A DNA stretch of 64,000 nucleotides from Prinsepia uniflora (lineage: Eukaryota; Streptophyta; Magnoliopsida; Rosales; Rosaceae), in contig CM064873.1 in assembly GCA_032719365.1 (NCBI GenBank), forward strand, positions 9,458,501 to 9,522,500, written 5' to 3'. Under the pieces are notes generated by a model. It was not told the origin of the DNA and searched no databases. It saw only the letters and a program-made list of their open reading frames with translations. The position numbers were made by a program, and so were the translations under genes. The stretch's first letter is position 1, and each line of letters opens with the position of its first letter. Shown one piece after another: positions 1-9,664 of the stretch.

Positions 1-597
1 AATATCATTAGACTGTAAAATTATTATTTTATTATTTTTAGTCCAATTGATAATCGTTGGTATTTTAGCTTTTCTTTCTTCCCCAAATTTTACTATTTAT
101 AGTATATATATATATATTGCAGTTAGGGTCAGTAATCAACGAAAACCGTAACACAATTCTCCGTTTCGAGTTACATAATGAGCCAAAATGTCGAACTCCA
201 CACAACAACTCCTCAGTCGTAGTGTTGTTATTCCTTTTTACACATAAGCATATATAAAGTGAAATTTGAATTTATTTTCTGGCTGTAGGCTGTAGCAATT
301 AAGTAGGTGGGTGCATTCAGAAGCTCCACTGAATTGCACATTTGCGTAACGTATTACATGGTCTTCCAAGCTTGCCAAAAAACCACTGATCGATGAATGA
401 TGAGCGTGCCGTGGCCATTGGCCTAGTCTTGACAATAAGAAGACATCACAAATGTATTCAAGGTAACGTACTAATCAATGACAATATTCTACGAAAACTA
501 GTGAAAGAAATTAACAAGTAATAATTTTGATACTATAGATATAATCCAATCTAATTAGTTAATTGAAATTACATGAAATAATATCCATATTTAATAT
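1..597. other. AT-rich intergenic DNA, no gene seen
   Basis: AT-rich sequence with a short TA run near 100-116. The open frames are short, low in complexity and resemble no known family. It lies 3' of the minus-strand gene that follows, so part of it is probably that gene's 3' UTR. Confidence 0.5.
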
Positions 598-990
598 CTA
601 GGGAGGCAGCATCAAGTCGTCAACCTGATCACTTCGTCTCTCACCCTCCCACAAGGCCAACGACCGCACCACGAAAGCTGAACCGGCCACAATCAAACCG
701 GCAAACACGGTAGGCACAAAGAAATCCAGGTTGGACTGCCGAACCATGTGAACCGGGAAGCACATTGCCTCCCTAGGATTATCCAAGGGTATCCTAACAA
801 ATCCCTCGCCAGCACAAGATTTGGAGAAGGGGGAGGAGGGGGATATAGCCGTGACGAACGCCACCTCGGGAGAGAAAGACGCTACAGCCACTGTGATCGT
901 GAGAAGAAGAGTCCATATGCCCGCATACAGGAACATAGGCCACCTGGATGCCGTCGATCGGAAAATGGAGTGGAAGAACGAGAAAGACAT
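598..990 (-). CDS. small two-helix membrane protein, plant conserved hypothetical
   Basis: This is a 130-residue frame with no intron signal inside. Seen: a basic, aromatic N-terminus, then a hydrophobic segment at about residues 17-40 (WPMFLYAGIWTLLLTITVAVA). A polar loop with two cysteines follows at about 55-80. A second hydrophobic segment lies at about 88-110 (FFVPTVFAGLIVAGSAFVVRSLAL), ahead of an acidic tail ending MLPP. The layout predicts an integral membrane protein with two spans, or a signal anchor plus one span. The composition is typical of real plant coding DNA and unlike the AT-rich flanks. I know small proteins of this kind in plants only as uncharacterised transmembrane proteins, so I assign no function. 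The start is the first ATG of the frame, about 80 bp below a TATA-like box. Confidence 0.72.
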   Translation of the reverse strand: MSFSFFHSIFRSTASRWPMFLYAGIWTLLLTITVAVASFSPEVAFVTAISPSSPFSKSCAGEGFVRIPLDNPREAMCFPVHMVRQSNLDFFVPTVFAGLIVAGSAFVVRSLALWEGERRSDQVDDLMLPP

Positions 991-1069
991 TAGAATGTGA
1001 CGAAAAAATGCGGAGTTTGAAGAGGAAGGTGAAGATGGAGGAGGGTTTTAGCGTGTTGGCATGTTGACA

Positions 1070-1077
1070 ATATTTAT
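1070..1077 (-). promoter_or_regulatory. TATA-like box for the 598-990 gene
   Basis: The minus strand reads ATAAATAT here, about 80-87 bp upstream of the start codon at 990. The distance and sequence suit a plant TATA box with a short 5' leader. No transcript data back it. Confidence 0.4.
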
Positions 1078-1129
1078 GGGACGGAATAGAAGGGGGTGGA
1101 AGCACGTTGTATGTTAGACTGTTTAACAA

Positions 1130-4100
1130 GTCTCTATTTTCATGTGTTCGTGGTTCTCAAGTGATTGTACGAAATTGCCCTTAGAGGCTCCCTTGATTTT
1201 CTTCTGTGATTGGATGTTGCACAGTTTTTACGTAATTGTAACTTGGAGCCTCTCGAGATCTTAGGAAGGACAAGGTGCTGTGTAAGTTTTAAGTTACAAG
1301 TGGAGTCGGATGAACTAAAAAATACAGGAAGTTCGTTGTAGTGTTAAGCAGTGTCTCACCGTCCACGTGATCATTTCACAACATTATCAGTTGGGCTTTA
1401 CATAATTTAGGAAATGATTGTCTGTAATACGAACAGAACTAGTACAGGAAAAAATAACAATATTCCTGCAATGCATTGTAAATCGGAACACAATCTAACA
1501 CAAATAGATCAAACTTTGACCACATTTAGATTACATCACTTGATGTTGTACATTGAATTTTTCAAATTATCGTCTTTGTTCCTCTATTTTAAGCTAAGTT
1601 CCATATTGATCCACGTAATACTAATTTTTGTAATTTTACATGGGTAGTTTACCAGCACCTTGTTGCAAGTTAATAATGACATTAGTTTTGTCAAAAAAAA
1701 AAAAATTTGGGCGAAATTGGCAGTGAGACGAATACCACACACCAGTTGTGCCTGAGAGTCAGAAAATTTTGACAAAATTAAGTCCCTGTCCTCGTAACCA
1801 AAATTAAGTAGCCTTCAACCACTATTTGCAACTCCACCAAGTATTTTAGAACCAAACTGGAGAGCCTTTGTGTTTCCTTGGTGGCGAGACCAAACTGCTT
1901 CATCCGATCAACCCTCACCTTTATGTCATCCGTCGTTGCCACTGCCCTAGAACGAGAATGATTCTCTGTTTGATGGGTCTGCATCCATCCCTGTTTTAAT
2001 GAGGTCCTACCTGGTAAAAGACCACCCTTCTAAATATGAGCAACTTCACCCAAAACCTGTTTTTTACATTAGTAGCAACATACAGCTAAATTTGTCCACT
2101 TGCAAATGATCACATAAGCATCATCAGCATTCGTTATTAACATGTATCAGAACGGTGTAGAGGGCGATTTCAATTTGCTTAAAGGTCCAAAGTTTCTGTA
2201 GAGGACTAATGTAAGTGCACATATATAACCATGTCTATTCACAGAGCCTCTCTTGATACATTCAAGACTTGAAGAAAAAAACAAGAATCATAATTTAGTA
2301 TGCCAGAAAATACAGCTTGGTATGCTGAAAGGATAAAGTAGCCTATTGCGACAATGACTCTTTGACGCAGCAATTTCAACCTTATTGAAGCAAAAGTATA
2401 GGGTAGCCATATTAGCAATTCAAATATAAAAGCATCTACAGCAGCAGAAATTACCTGTGAAATAATTCAGCCACTAGGAATGTCATGCACACACAGTAGA
2501 CCAACAGTTACTAAGCTCCTACTAATCAGAAATACAACAAAAATGTGAATTGGAAAATTAACAAAATTAAAGGTTGTGCAGAGATGAATACATTGCCATA
2601 TTGCTCAGCCGCTGCTTGAAATATGGGGATGGAGGTAAAGAACAGTCAAGCGGTGAGGCTTTTTTCAAGTATTTGTCTACAGTTCTTAAATTCAGGGCCA
2701 TTTATGCCATTCTTTTACTTTCATGTTTTAACCAAAGAACATAACAAAAGCAAACAAGACAAGAACATCAAACAAGAAACCAAAAAACTAGTAGTGAAAC
2801 TCCGAAGATGACCATTTCTGCCAATTAACTGAGATCACTGCTAGGACAACAAAAATCGCATGCTTATATATGTCAGGGGAAGGAGTATACGCACGTTGAT
2901 GCTGCTTCTCACTAATGGTTATTACACAAAATCTCTGATACCAATTAGAGCTTGTCATATCAGACAATAGCCACTACATGACGATAGAGCATAGAAAGAC
3001 CAGGGTGAAAAATGATGCCAACAGACTGATAACAAAACACATTTGCAGCCTCAGGGAACAAACAACACTTCCGGACATCAATTCAACTTCATGATCTAGA
3101 TAGACACAAGCTCACCATATGCAACCAAATCTCTTATACGTATTAGAGCTTGTCATATCAGAAAATAGCCACTATAAGATGATACAGCATAGAAAGACCA
3201 GGGTGAAACATTATGTCAACAGACAATGATAAAAAAATACCTTTGAAGCCTCCATGGTACAAGCAACACCTCCAGACATCCTTTCAACTTCATGATCTAG
3301 ATAGACACACCTCAGCACATGCAACCACAAATTAAGATGGCCGCTTGTGCCTACTTCAGAACATAGTTGGTGAGTCCACTCTTCACATTCAGCAGGGACT
3401 CACCTGACTAGAAGTGCACTATTAGGAAAACTGAAACGCAAAACCCATACGAAGAAACCTTTAACAACGCAACTATTCAAAGGTAAGATAATTAACCAAA
3501 CAAACACTGTAATCCACTTCCTGTAAATTGACTTGCACATTTGATAACATATTGTCCTGTCAGAAATATCTGAAGAATAATCATACTCGTCTGAAGCGCA
3601 TACCACAGATATAGAGACCATTATGCCACTTTCCACAACTATAACATATACGACTACAATGTAGAAATAACAAATCTAAAGTCTGCCAGGATACAATCCA
3701 TAAACACAGCTTGAATACGGGAAGAGTTGAGAAACAGTAAGTTCACATATATTAAACGAAAGGGACCATAACCCACCCTCAAAACTTATCCTACTAAGCA
3801 AACGGAAAACACTATACAAGCTAATAATGACATGCTTACATTATTTACAAAAGGGTCTTACTCACTTAATGCTAATATGTACTAACAGTGTTATGTTACA
3901 TACTTACATGTCCCATCTGGATCGTTCCATATTCGAAAAAACTCAAAAGAGACGAAGCATCATGTAGATAACCACACCCCCACGCAAAAAAAAAAAATCA
4001 TACTACATCAAGAAAAAGAAGATAAAGGCCAATAATTAAACAAACTTGGACATTTCATAGTGGAGTCCACTCATTACAACATTTGCATCACATGGAATAA

Positions 4101-4292
4101 TCAGAGTATAAATAACAAAATCCAACAGGGGCAATATCAGCTAGTTAAAAGGCACTTCCATTAAATTTCAAACCACGGTTTCCCAAAGATCAATCAGTAC
4201 TTACTTACATCATGAAAAGCATCAAACCCTCAAGAACCCTAACCCGATTCTTCTCCAACCAACCCCAAACGTAAGGAAAACAACCAATCTTT
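1130..4292. other. 3.2 kb intergenic stretch, no convincing gene
   Basis: No recognisable protein or RNA gene was found. A minus frame at 1778-1984 has coding-like composition (a run with DDIKVRVDRMKQFGLATKE), but no partner exon or family was recognised, so it stays unassigned. A two-copy tandem duplication lies at 2935-3318. The right end, next to the H2B stop codon, is probably H2B 3' UTR and terminator. Poly-A runs occur at about 1690 and 3988. Confidence 0.5.
2935..3318. repeat. imperfect two-copy tandem duplication, period about 198 bp
   Basis: Two stretches share the phrases GAGCTTGTCATATCAG, CATAGAAAGACCAGGGTGAA and CTTCATGATCTAGATAGACA in the same order and spacing. Copy 1 starts near 2935 and copy 2 near 3133. 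The copies differ by scattered substitutions and small indels, so the duplication is not recent. No gene is associated. Confidence 0.8.
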
Positions 4293-4739
4293 TCAAGAGC
4301 TGGTAAACTTGGTGACAGCCTTGGTCCCCTCAGAAACAGCGTGTTTGGCGAGCTCACCAGGAAGCACAAGCCTCACCGCAGTCTGGATCTCCCGAGATGT
4401 GATCGTCGGCTTCTTGTTGTACCTTGCAAGCCTCGAAGACTCCTGCGCCAGCTTCTCAAATATGTCGTTTATGAAGCTGTTCATGATACCCATAGCCTTG
4501 CTGGAGATCCCAATGTCAGGGTGGACCTGCTTCAAGACCTTGAAGATGTAGATCTTGTAGGTCTCAACGCTCTTCTTCGATCTCTTCTTCTTTTTGTCTC
4601 CGGCGGCGGCTCCGGCTTCCTTCGGGAGCTTCTTGCCGGCCTTCGGCTTCTTCTCGGCTGGGGCTTTCTCCGCCACAGTCGACTTCTTCTCTTCTGCTGG
4701 CTTTTTCTCGGCGGGCTTCTTCTCGCCTTTGGGAGCCAT
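4293..4739 (-). CDS. histone H2B
   Basis: A 148-residue intronless frame encodes a plant core histone H2B, which pairs with H2A in the nucleosome. Residues 1-55 are a lysine/alanine/proline/glutamate-rich plant tail with repeats of the PAEKKPAE kind. The histone fold begins at about residue 57 ([20 protein letters not shown]) and runs through [15 protein letters not shown] and [21 protein letters not shown]. The C-terminus is AVTKFTSS, whose lysine (about K144) matches the conserved H2B monoubiquitination site. Length and sequence are full, with no break. The start ATG at 4737-4739 gives the canonical MAPK opening. Upstream lie a TATA box and a histone-specific type I element, which points to S-phase expression. 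Confidence 0.98.
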   Translation of the reverse strand: MAPKGEKKPAEKKPAEEKKSTVAEKAPAEKKPKAGKKLPKEAGAAAGDKKKKRSKKSVETYKIYIFKVLKQVHPDIGISSKAMGIMNSFINDIFEKLAQESSRLARYNKKPTITSREIQTAVRLVLPGELAKHAVSEGTKAVTKFTSS

Positions 4740-4846
4740 TGTGAATTATGATCTTTTTTCTCGGGAAACAAATGGAAACCTTGGAGAAGAGGAAATTAGG
4801 AAGACTTGAAAGTTCTGAGATGAAAAGATATTGAGCGAGGGTCTTG

Positions 4847-4856
4847 TATTTATATA
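4847..4856 (-). promoter_or_regulatory. TATA box of the H2B gene
   Basis: The minus strand reads TATATAAATA, a near-ideal plant TATA box. It lies about 108-117 bp upstream of the H2B start codon and about 30 bp downstream of the histone type I element. Confidence 0.8.
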
Positions 4857-4886
4857 GGTTACCGGTTCGTCTTGTTGTTGAAGAGG

Positions 4887-4904
4887 TGCGGATCGGTGAC
4901 GTGG
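4887..4904 (-). promoter_or_regulatory. plant histone type I promoter element
   Basis: The minus strand reads CCACGTCACCGATCCGCA. The published type I element of plant histone promoters is CCACGTCANCGATCCGCG, a hexamer joined to a reverse octamer. Only the last base differs. In H3 and H4 promoters this box drives S-phase transcription. Position just above the TATA box and orientation both fit. Confidence 0.85.
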
Positions 4905-6241
4905 CGATCAAGAAGTGTTGGATATGGTGGAGTAAACTGGGAGATCAACGGCTGGCTGTGATGCGTAAGGATCTGTTTACTTGTGAATTGGGTCGGTACG
5001 TGGTGCGTTTTAATTGGTAGGGTTTAAGGGGTGTGGATCGCTGAGCTGGAATTAAATCCAAGCACAAATTCATTTGATTTTCAAATGGACAATGAATAAT
5101 CCTCTTCCGTATTAATTGGCCAATGATTTTATGGACTGCATGGTATTTTGGGCCACTGCGTTGTGTACCGATATGTTTAGTTATATGAGTTACAAATATA
5201 ATTCCACATTCGAATCTTATACAGAAGAAATACAACATCATACCTAATTTGTGATTAAGTAGACATTATCTGTGTTGTTTACTAGTTTGAACCCAAAATC
5301 TCTGGAATTTGTTGAACTCAAATCACTAAGTTCGCTAAAATTGGATAACTCGGTTTATTGAGCTCGATTTTAAAATCGCCAAAATACTAAACTATATGTG
5401 AAATTGATGGCACATATAGCCCACTATGTAATGGTCCCACACAAATGAATAATCTAGGTGTCCACGAGCTACAATTGAAAGTTCAAAGGGCAAGAATATT
5501 GAGTAATGAGAGAAATAGGCATTCAGATAAATTGGTTATCGGAGAAGTGGGTAATAAATTCATTAAGTTGTTTATTAACTATTTACAATTAGAATAATAA
5601 TGAGATTAATTTTCATTGTTATTATTTACTAACTCATATGTACTAGAATAAAAACTAACTTAATTATTAAAATGTTCTTACATATATGTATAAAGAGAGA
5701 GCGATATATTATATTTTCTTTATTTTGAATTTTTTAAGATCGAGGTCAAGTCGTACACATCCCATTAATAACAAATCCAAAATGTCATATCTTGTTGTGA
5801 TTATTCACTAATAAATTATGAAATTTTATAGGGCAATTAAATCATAGGTTCTTGTTAACATATAAGTTTATTCAAAAATTTGCATATAGAAAAATTAAAT
5901 TCATACGTCATTTGACTAGTTTTTATATAAATTACAACTAATGTCATTCAATTGTAAACTAATCCACCAACAATCTAAAAAATACTTACCAAAATCTATC
6001 ATGATTACAACATTAATTTTTTTTTAAATTTTTTTATTATAAGATTATATTGAAAATTATAAAAACATTACTCCTATTTATAATTTTGTTATCAATTGCT
6101 CGTGTTAAAAGTAATATGAATATCTAATCTAACTTAAAGTAAGATAATTAAAAGTAAAAATTCTTCAAAAATACTTTTAATTTTAAATTTAAAAATTATT
6201 TATCTTCCGATATTAAATAATTTGGTTAATTTCTTATAGTT
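4905..6241. other. AT-rich intergenic DNA upstream of H2B
   Basis: The stretch contains the distal H2B promoter and then increasingly AT-rich DNA with poly-T and poly-A runs. No gene, tRNA or inverted-repeat element was recognised. It ends at the target duplication TAGAG (6242-6246) of the solo LTR that follows. Confidence 0.5.
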
Positions 6242-6792
6242 TAGAGTGACAGGACCGCCCCCGAAAGGGGCATCGATAACCGTGCCAGGTCCTGCTCCCG
6301 TCTGGCAAGAAGACTGAAAAACCCAAGTTACCCTCAGTGCTTGCCAAACCAGGGATAGCCACACGTATTTACTCATGCCTCCGCCCCACGTACAGCCTCG
6401 AACAACGCGCCACGACCTGGAGGGTCAATAAAAACCAAAAGGGTGTGAGTGGACAAAAATAAATTAGTTTAGCAAAACAGTTACAACAAACGTTTTTACC
6501 CTCCGCGTAAAACCAATGCATGCATACAAAAGTCATTTCGCAATCGGTTAACATTTCAACATAAGAAATCAGTATATGAGAATCAAAATCATTTTCCTTT
6601 TTCTAAATCTTCGGGTCATAGCCCGCAGTTATAAACACAGGGCCACAGCCCAAAACCACAAAATCCAAATCCAAGTATACGACATCAACCAATCCATCAA
6701 CCATATAAACCGGGCCACTACCCAACACACCCAATCATCCGAGAATATCAATGAATCATAATCAATCAGTTTGCTGGATATCAAGTGCGCCC

Positions 6793-7078
6793 GAGTCTTT
6801 AAACTCAAAACCATGCGCATTATCAGGCCTTCCCGGGATTTCAACGAGTCTTTAAACTCAAAACAGAATCAATAGGCCTCGGGGGTATCACAATAACCGA
6901 GTCTTTAAACTCACGAGTCTTTAAACTCAATAAGGGCCCTCCCCCGTCATCAATTAACCGAGTCTTTAAACTCAAAACGTGCTCCAGCAATAGCACCGGG
7001 TTTTTAAACCCAAAACAGTTTTCAAACACAACAACGGGTCTTCAAACCTAAGGCAGTTTCCAGCGGGTCTTTAAACCC
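6793..7078 (-). repeat. mini-hairpin array, GAGTTTAAAGACTC type
   Basis: The plus strand shows repeated GAGTCTTTAAACTC at 6793, 6846, 6899, 6915 and 6960, then GGGTTTTTAAACCC at 6998, a degenerate copy near 7035 and GGGTCTTTAAACCC at 7065. Each is a near-palindrome. The outer bases alternate between GAG/CTC and GGG/CCC as pairs. Spacing is irregular (16-55 bp). Confidence 0.9.
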
Positions 7079-8245
7079 CAAAACAGTTCATCAATCACGA
7101 CCACGTGGGATCCATCCCAAAATCACATTTTTCACAACAGGACCCATGGTCCGAAATTCCACATTCATTTCCCCAAATCATACTTTACAAACATAATCAA
7201 ATCATCATGAAACACGGGGCATGCAAAAACAGACCAAATCACTTTATTAAATCCTTTTTCATTCCCGAATTCGAATTCGCAATAATGATTCCGTAAGCCG
7301 GCATCCGGAAGCATCATCCCGAACCCAAACCAAGAATTCACTTTAAATTTCCGAAAACCGAAACCTCGTTCGTTAAAATTTCTTTTATGCCCCGAGCATC
7401 AAGCCCGAAATCACCTTTTTCAAAATCCATTTTAATTCCTTGAAATCACTTCATTTCTCAAATCTCGTTATCAAAACATCAAGACCACAATCATAATTAC
7501 CAAAATCACAATCCAAGCGAAACATACTCAAAACCCACATTTAAAATCCTCAAAATCACAAGTCTCATTTTAATTCCCCAATTCAAACATCAACAGTGAT
7601 CAAATCACAATAACTCAAAATCTCGTAAAACGTGCAAATCCGGAATGTTCTCGAAAAACGTGTCAAAATCGTAAGTCACACTCGCAAATCATAAACAACC
7701 TTCTTAAATCACTTTACACCCATTTCGTATAACTTCTTTCATTAAACCATCATTAAGCACACGAGTGATCATAGTCTCGAAATACGTGTAATTTCACATG
7801 TATAGTAAAAATACGTATAAATACGGGAAATCAAAATCAATCACAACCTATAATCATAATCATAAAATCATAGAAATAATTTATGCATGCATTAAATTTG
7901 AAAGCAACGTCCACTCACACACCGTCCAATAGGGCTCGGTTTTACGTCGCACGCGGTTCCGTAATTTCCGATATTTTCCAGAAATTTCAAATCCTGTCCG
8001 AAAACATACTTTAGTGTCACTAAGGGCTTACATAACAGCATACTAATTCCCCATAATTTTCCGGGAATTAATCATTAATTACAAACGTAATAGAAATCTT
8101 CGGACCCTCGGAATCACATCGAAACGGTGCCCGATAAGTTCGAAACCAACGCTAAAATGTTCGTTACATTGTATAGGACAAAAGTCGTGTTGAACTCACC
8201 TTGAAATTCGGATCCACGCGCCGTCACGCGCCGCCGCAAGCGGCT

Positions 8246-8263
8246 GCGCGTGAGGCCACGCGC
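8246..8263 (-). repeat. GC-rich LTR hairpin in S1
   Basis: GCGCGTG and CACGCGC form a 7 bp perfect inverted repeat around a 4-base loop. Equivalent hairpins occur in LTRs C, J and K at the matching place, a few tens of bases before the conserved GTAACGAACATTTTGG-like block where that block is present. Confidence 0.75.
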
Positions 8264-9623
8264 CTGCTACAGTTCCCGCTACAGTACGTCTTCTTCACCC
8301 GTTTTCCCTGCAAAACGGGCCTACGACCCGCGAGTCCAACCCGGTCAGATGACCTTCAATTCGACCCTGATTGCATCCGTCCTTGATCCTAACACATTCC
8401 TCAGCTATCCAATTAAGGTTCTATGTTCCTGATTCATCATAACAGCCCCAAAATCAGCCCCATGACCCGTGATCGTCCAAACGGGTCGATCACCCAAACT
8501 CTGTGTTTCCTCAACCAAACTCAAATTAACTTCACAGTGAGGATTCTAGACATAAAAGGAACTGAAATACACGATCAATTGGACAAGACTTAACCTGGAA
8601 GTGATCGTCCACAGTCCCTGCACAACACTGAAACAGGAACCAGTGGGCATGGTCAAACAGTGATCGAATCCCTTGCCAATAGCTATGGTTGATCTCCAAA
8701 TGGTCCCAGAAGACGATTACTGTCCCTGGTGTCGTCCAATTCCTCACACAATTCAAATTCTGATTTTTCCCTCAATTTTTCGATTTTTCTCCCAGAGCTG
8801 GTTCTCTCAGCGCTCAGCCTCCCCTTGTTCCAAATGACGCTCAGAAGCACACTCAGCACCCAGATAATCGAACGGCGTGGCCAACAGCTCGTGGGAATCC
8901 ATCTGATTCCACTGAAGGTTGTTTCCTGTAAACAGAACCCGGAGCCATGGAAAATGAATACCCGTGCACTGGTTTATCTCAGCCCATGCCACTATGCCGT
9001 CCAATACCTCAAAATACTTAAACAATTTCATGTTCAGTCCACTAAGCCGTTTAAAAAAAATAACCCGATCAGAGCACCACCCAGCACGGCGTGCAGGCTC
9101 TGCTTTCACGGTTGATTGAACAGTAACCCGTGCAAATGACCAAAATGCCCTCAGGGCAATAATTACCAAAATGCCCCTCACCATCCGTGACCCGTAACTT
9201 GGTCACCCGATGTCCGTTTGACGCGTGCCGCCTGTCGTTGTACTCAGGGCTTCGAGACGAACCTAACAGTCCTCGGTCCTCGGCCATTGGACCTCCCGAT
9301 CAAAAATTCAACATTTTCCCTTATTTCGTCCAAATTACGATAATGCCCTTGGGCTTCCGAACGTCATAACTATCACCTCGAACGTCGGAATCGAACGTGC
9401 CACCTGTCTATGATCTCGTGACGTCCCAAACTACATCACGGTCACCGGTCAAAGTAGATTTGACCGTCCGAATAAAAAGTCAACGTTTTGCCCACGACTA
9501 GGGGCAAAACGGTCATTTTGCATCGTTCGTCCGATTTCACCCAACTAACCACCGGTTGACCCTCATTAATCATGATTAGTTTCTAACCTAATCCCGAATT
9601 CCGGGATGGGTCGTTACATAGAG

Positions 9624-9664
9624 TTTACAACGTACTATTTTCCATAACCATATATATATATATA
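9624..9664. other. 41 bp host remnant between two insertions
   Basis: This short piece separates the TAGAG target duplication of solo LTR S1 from the start of the full-length element. It ends in a TA microsatellite, and TA repeats resume right after 19160, so the second insertion landed in a TA tract. Confidence 0.7.

Larger units (their letters stand above)
6247..9618 (-). mobile_element. solo LTR S1, Ty3/gypsy chromovirus family, with TSD
   Basis: The left edge reads TGACAGGACC and the right edge GGGTCGTTACA. These are the reverse complements of the LTR end (GGTCCTGTCA) and start (TGTAACGACCC) seen in the intact elements. TAGAG flanks both sides (6242-6246 and 9619-9623), a perfect 5 bp target duplication. 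No internal gag-pol is present, so this is a solo LTR of 3,372 bp made by LTR-LTR recombination. Inside are a perfect 12 bp inverted repeat (6443-6454 with 7909-7920), two ATGCATGCAT boxes (6516-6525, 7883-7892), the GAGTCTTTAAACTC array and a GC-rich hairpin (8246-8263). Confidence 0.95.

Noticed and set aside
3400..3636. 78-residue minus-strand frame downstream of H2B
   Set aside because: No family resemblance and no transcript signals; treated as chance.
4309..4911. Several open frames overlapping H2B on both strands
   Set aside because: They are shadows of the histone gene's GC-rich, lysine-rich coding sequence and its leader. Only the H2B frame has a known fold.
6793..7078. CRISPR-like look of short repeats with spacers
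   Set aside because: The units are 14 bp, irregularly spaced, degenerate, inside a plant LTR, and have no cas genes nearby.
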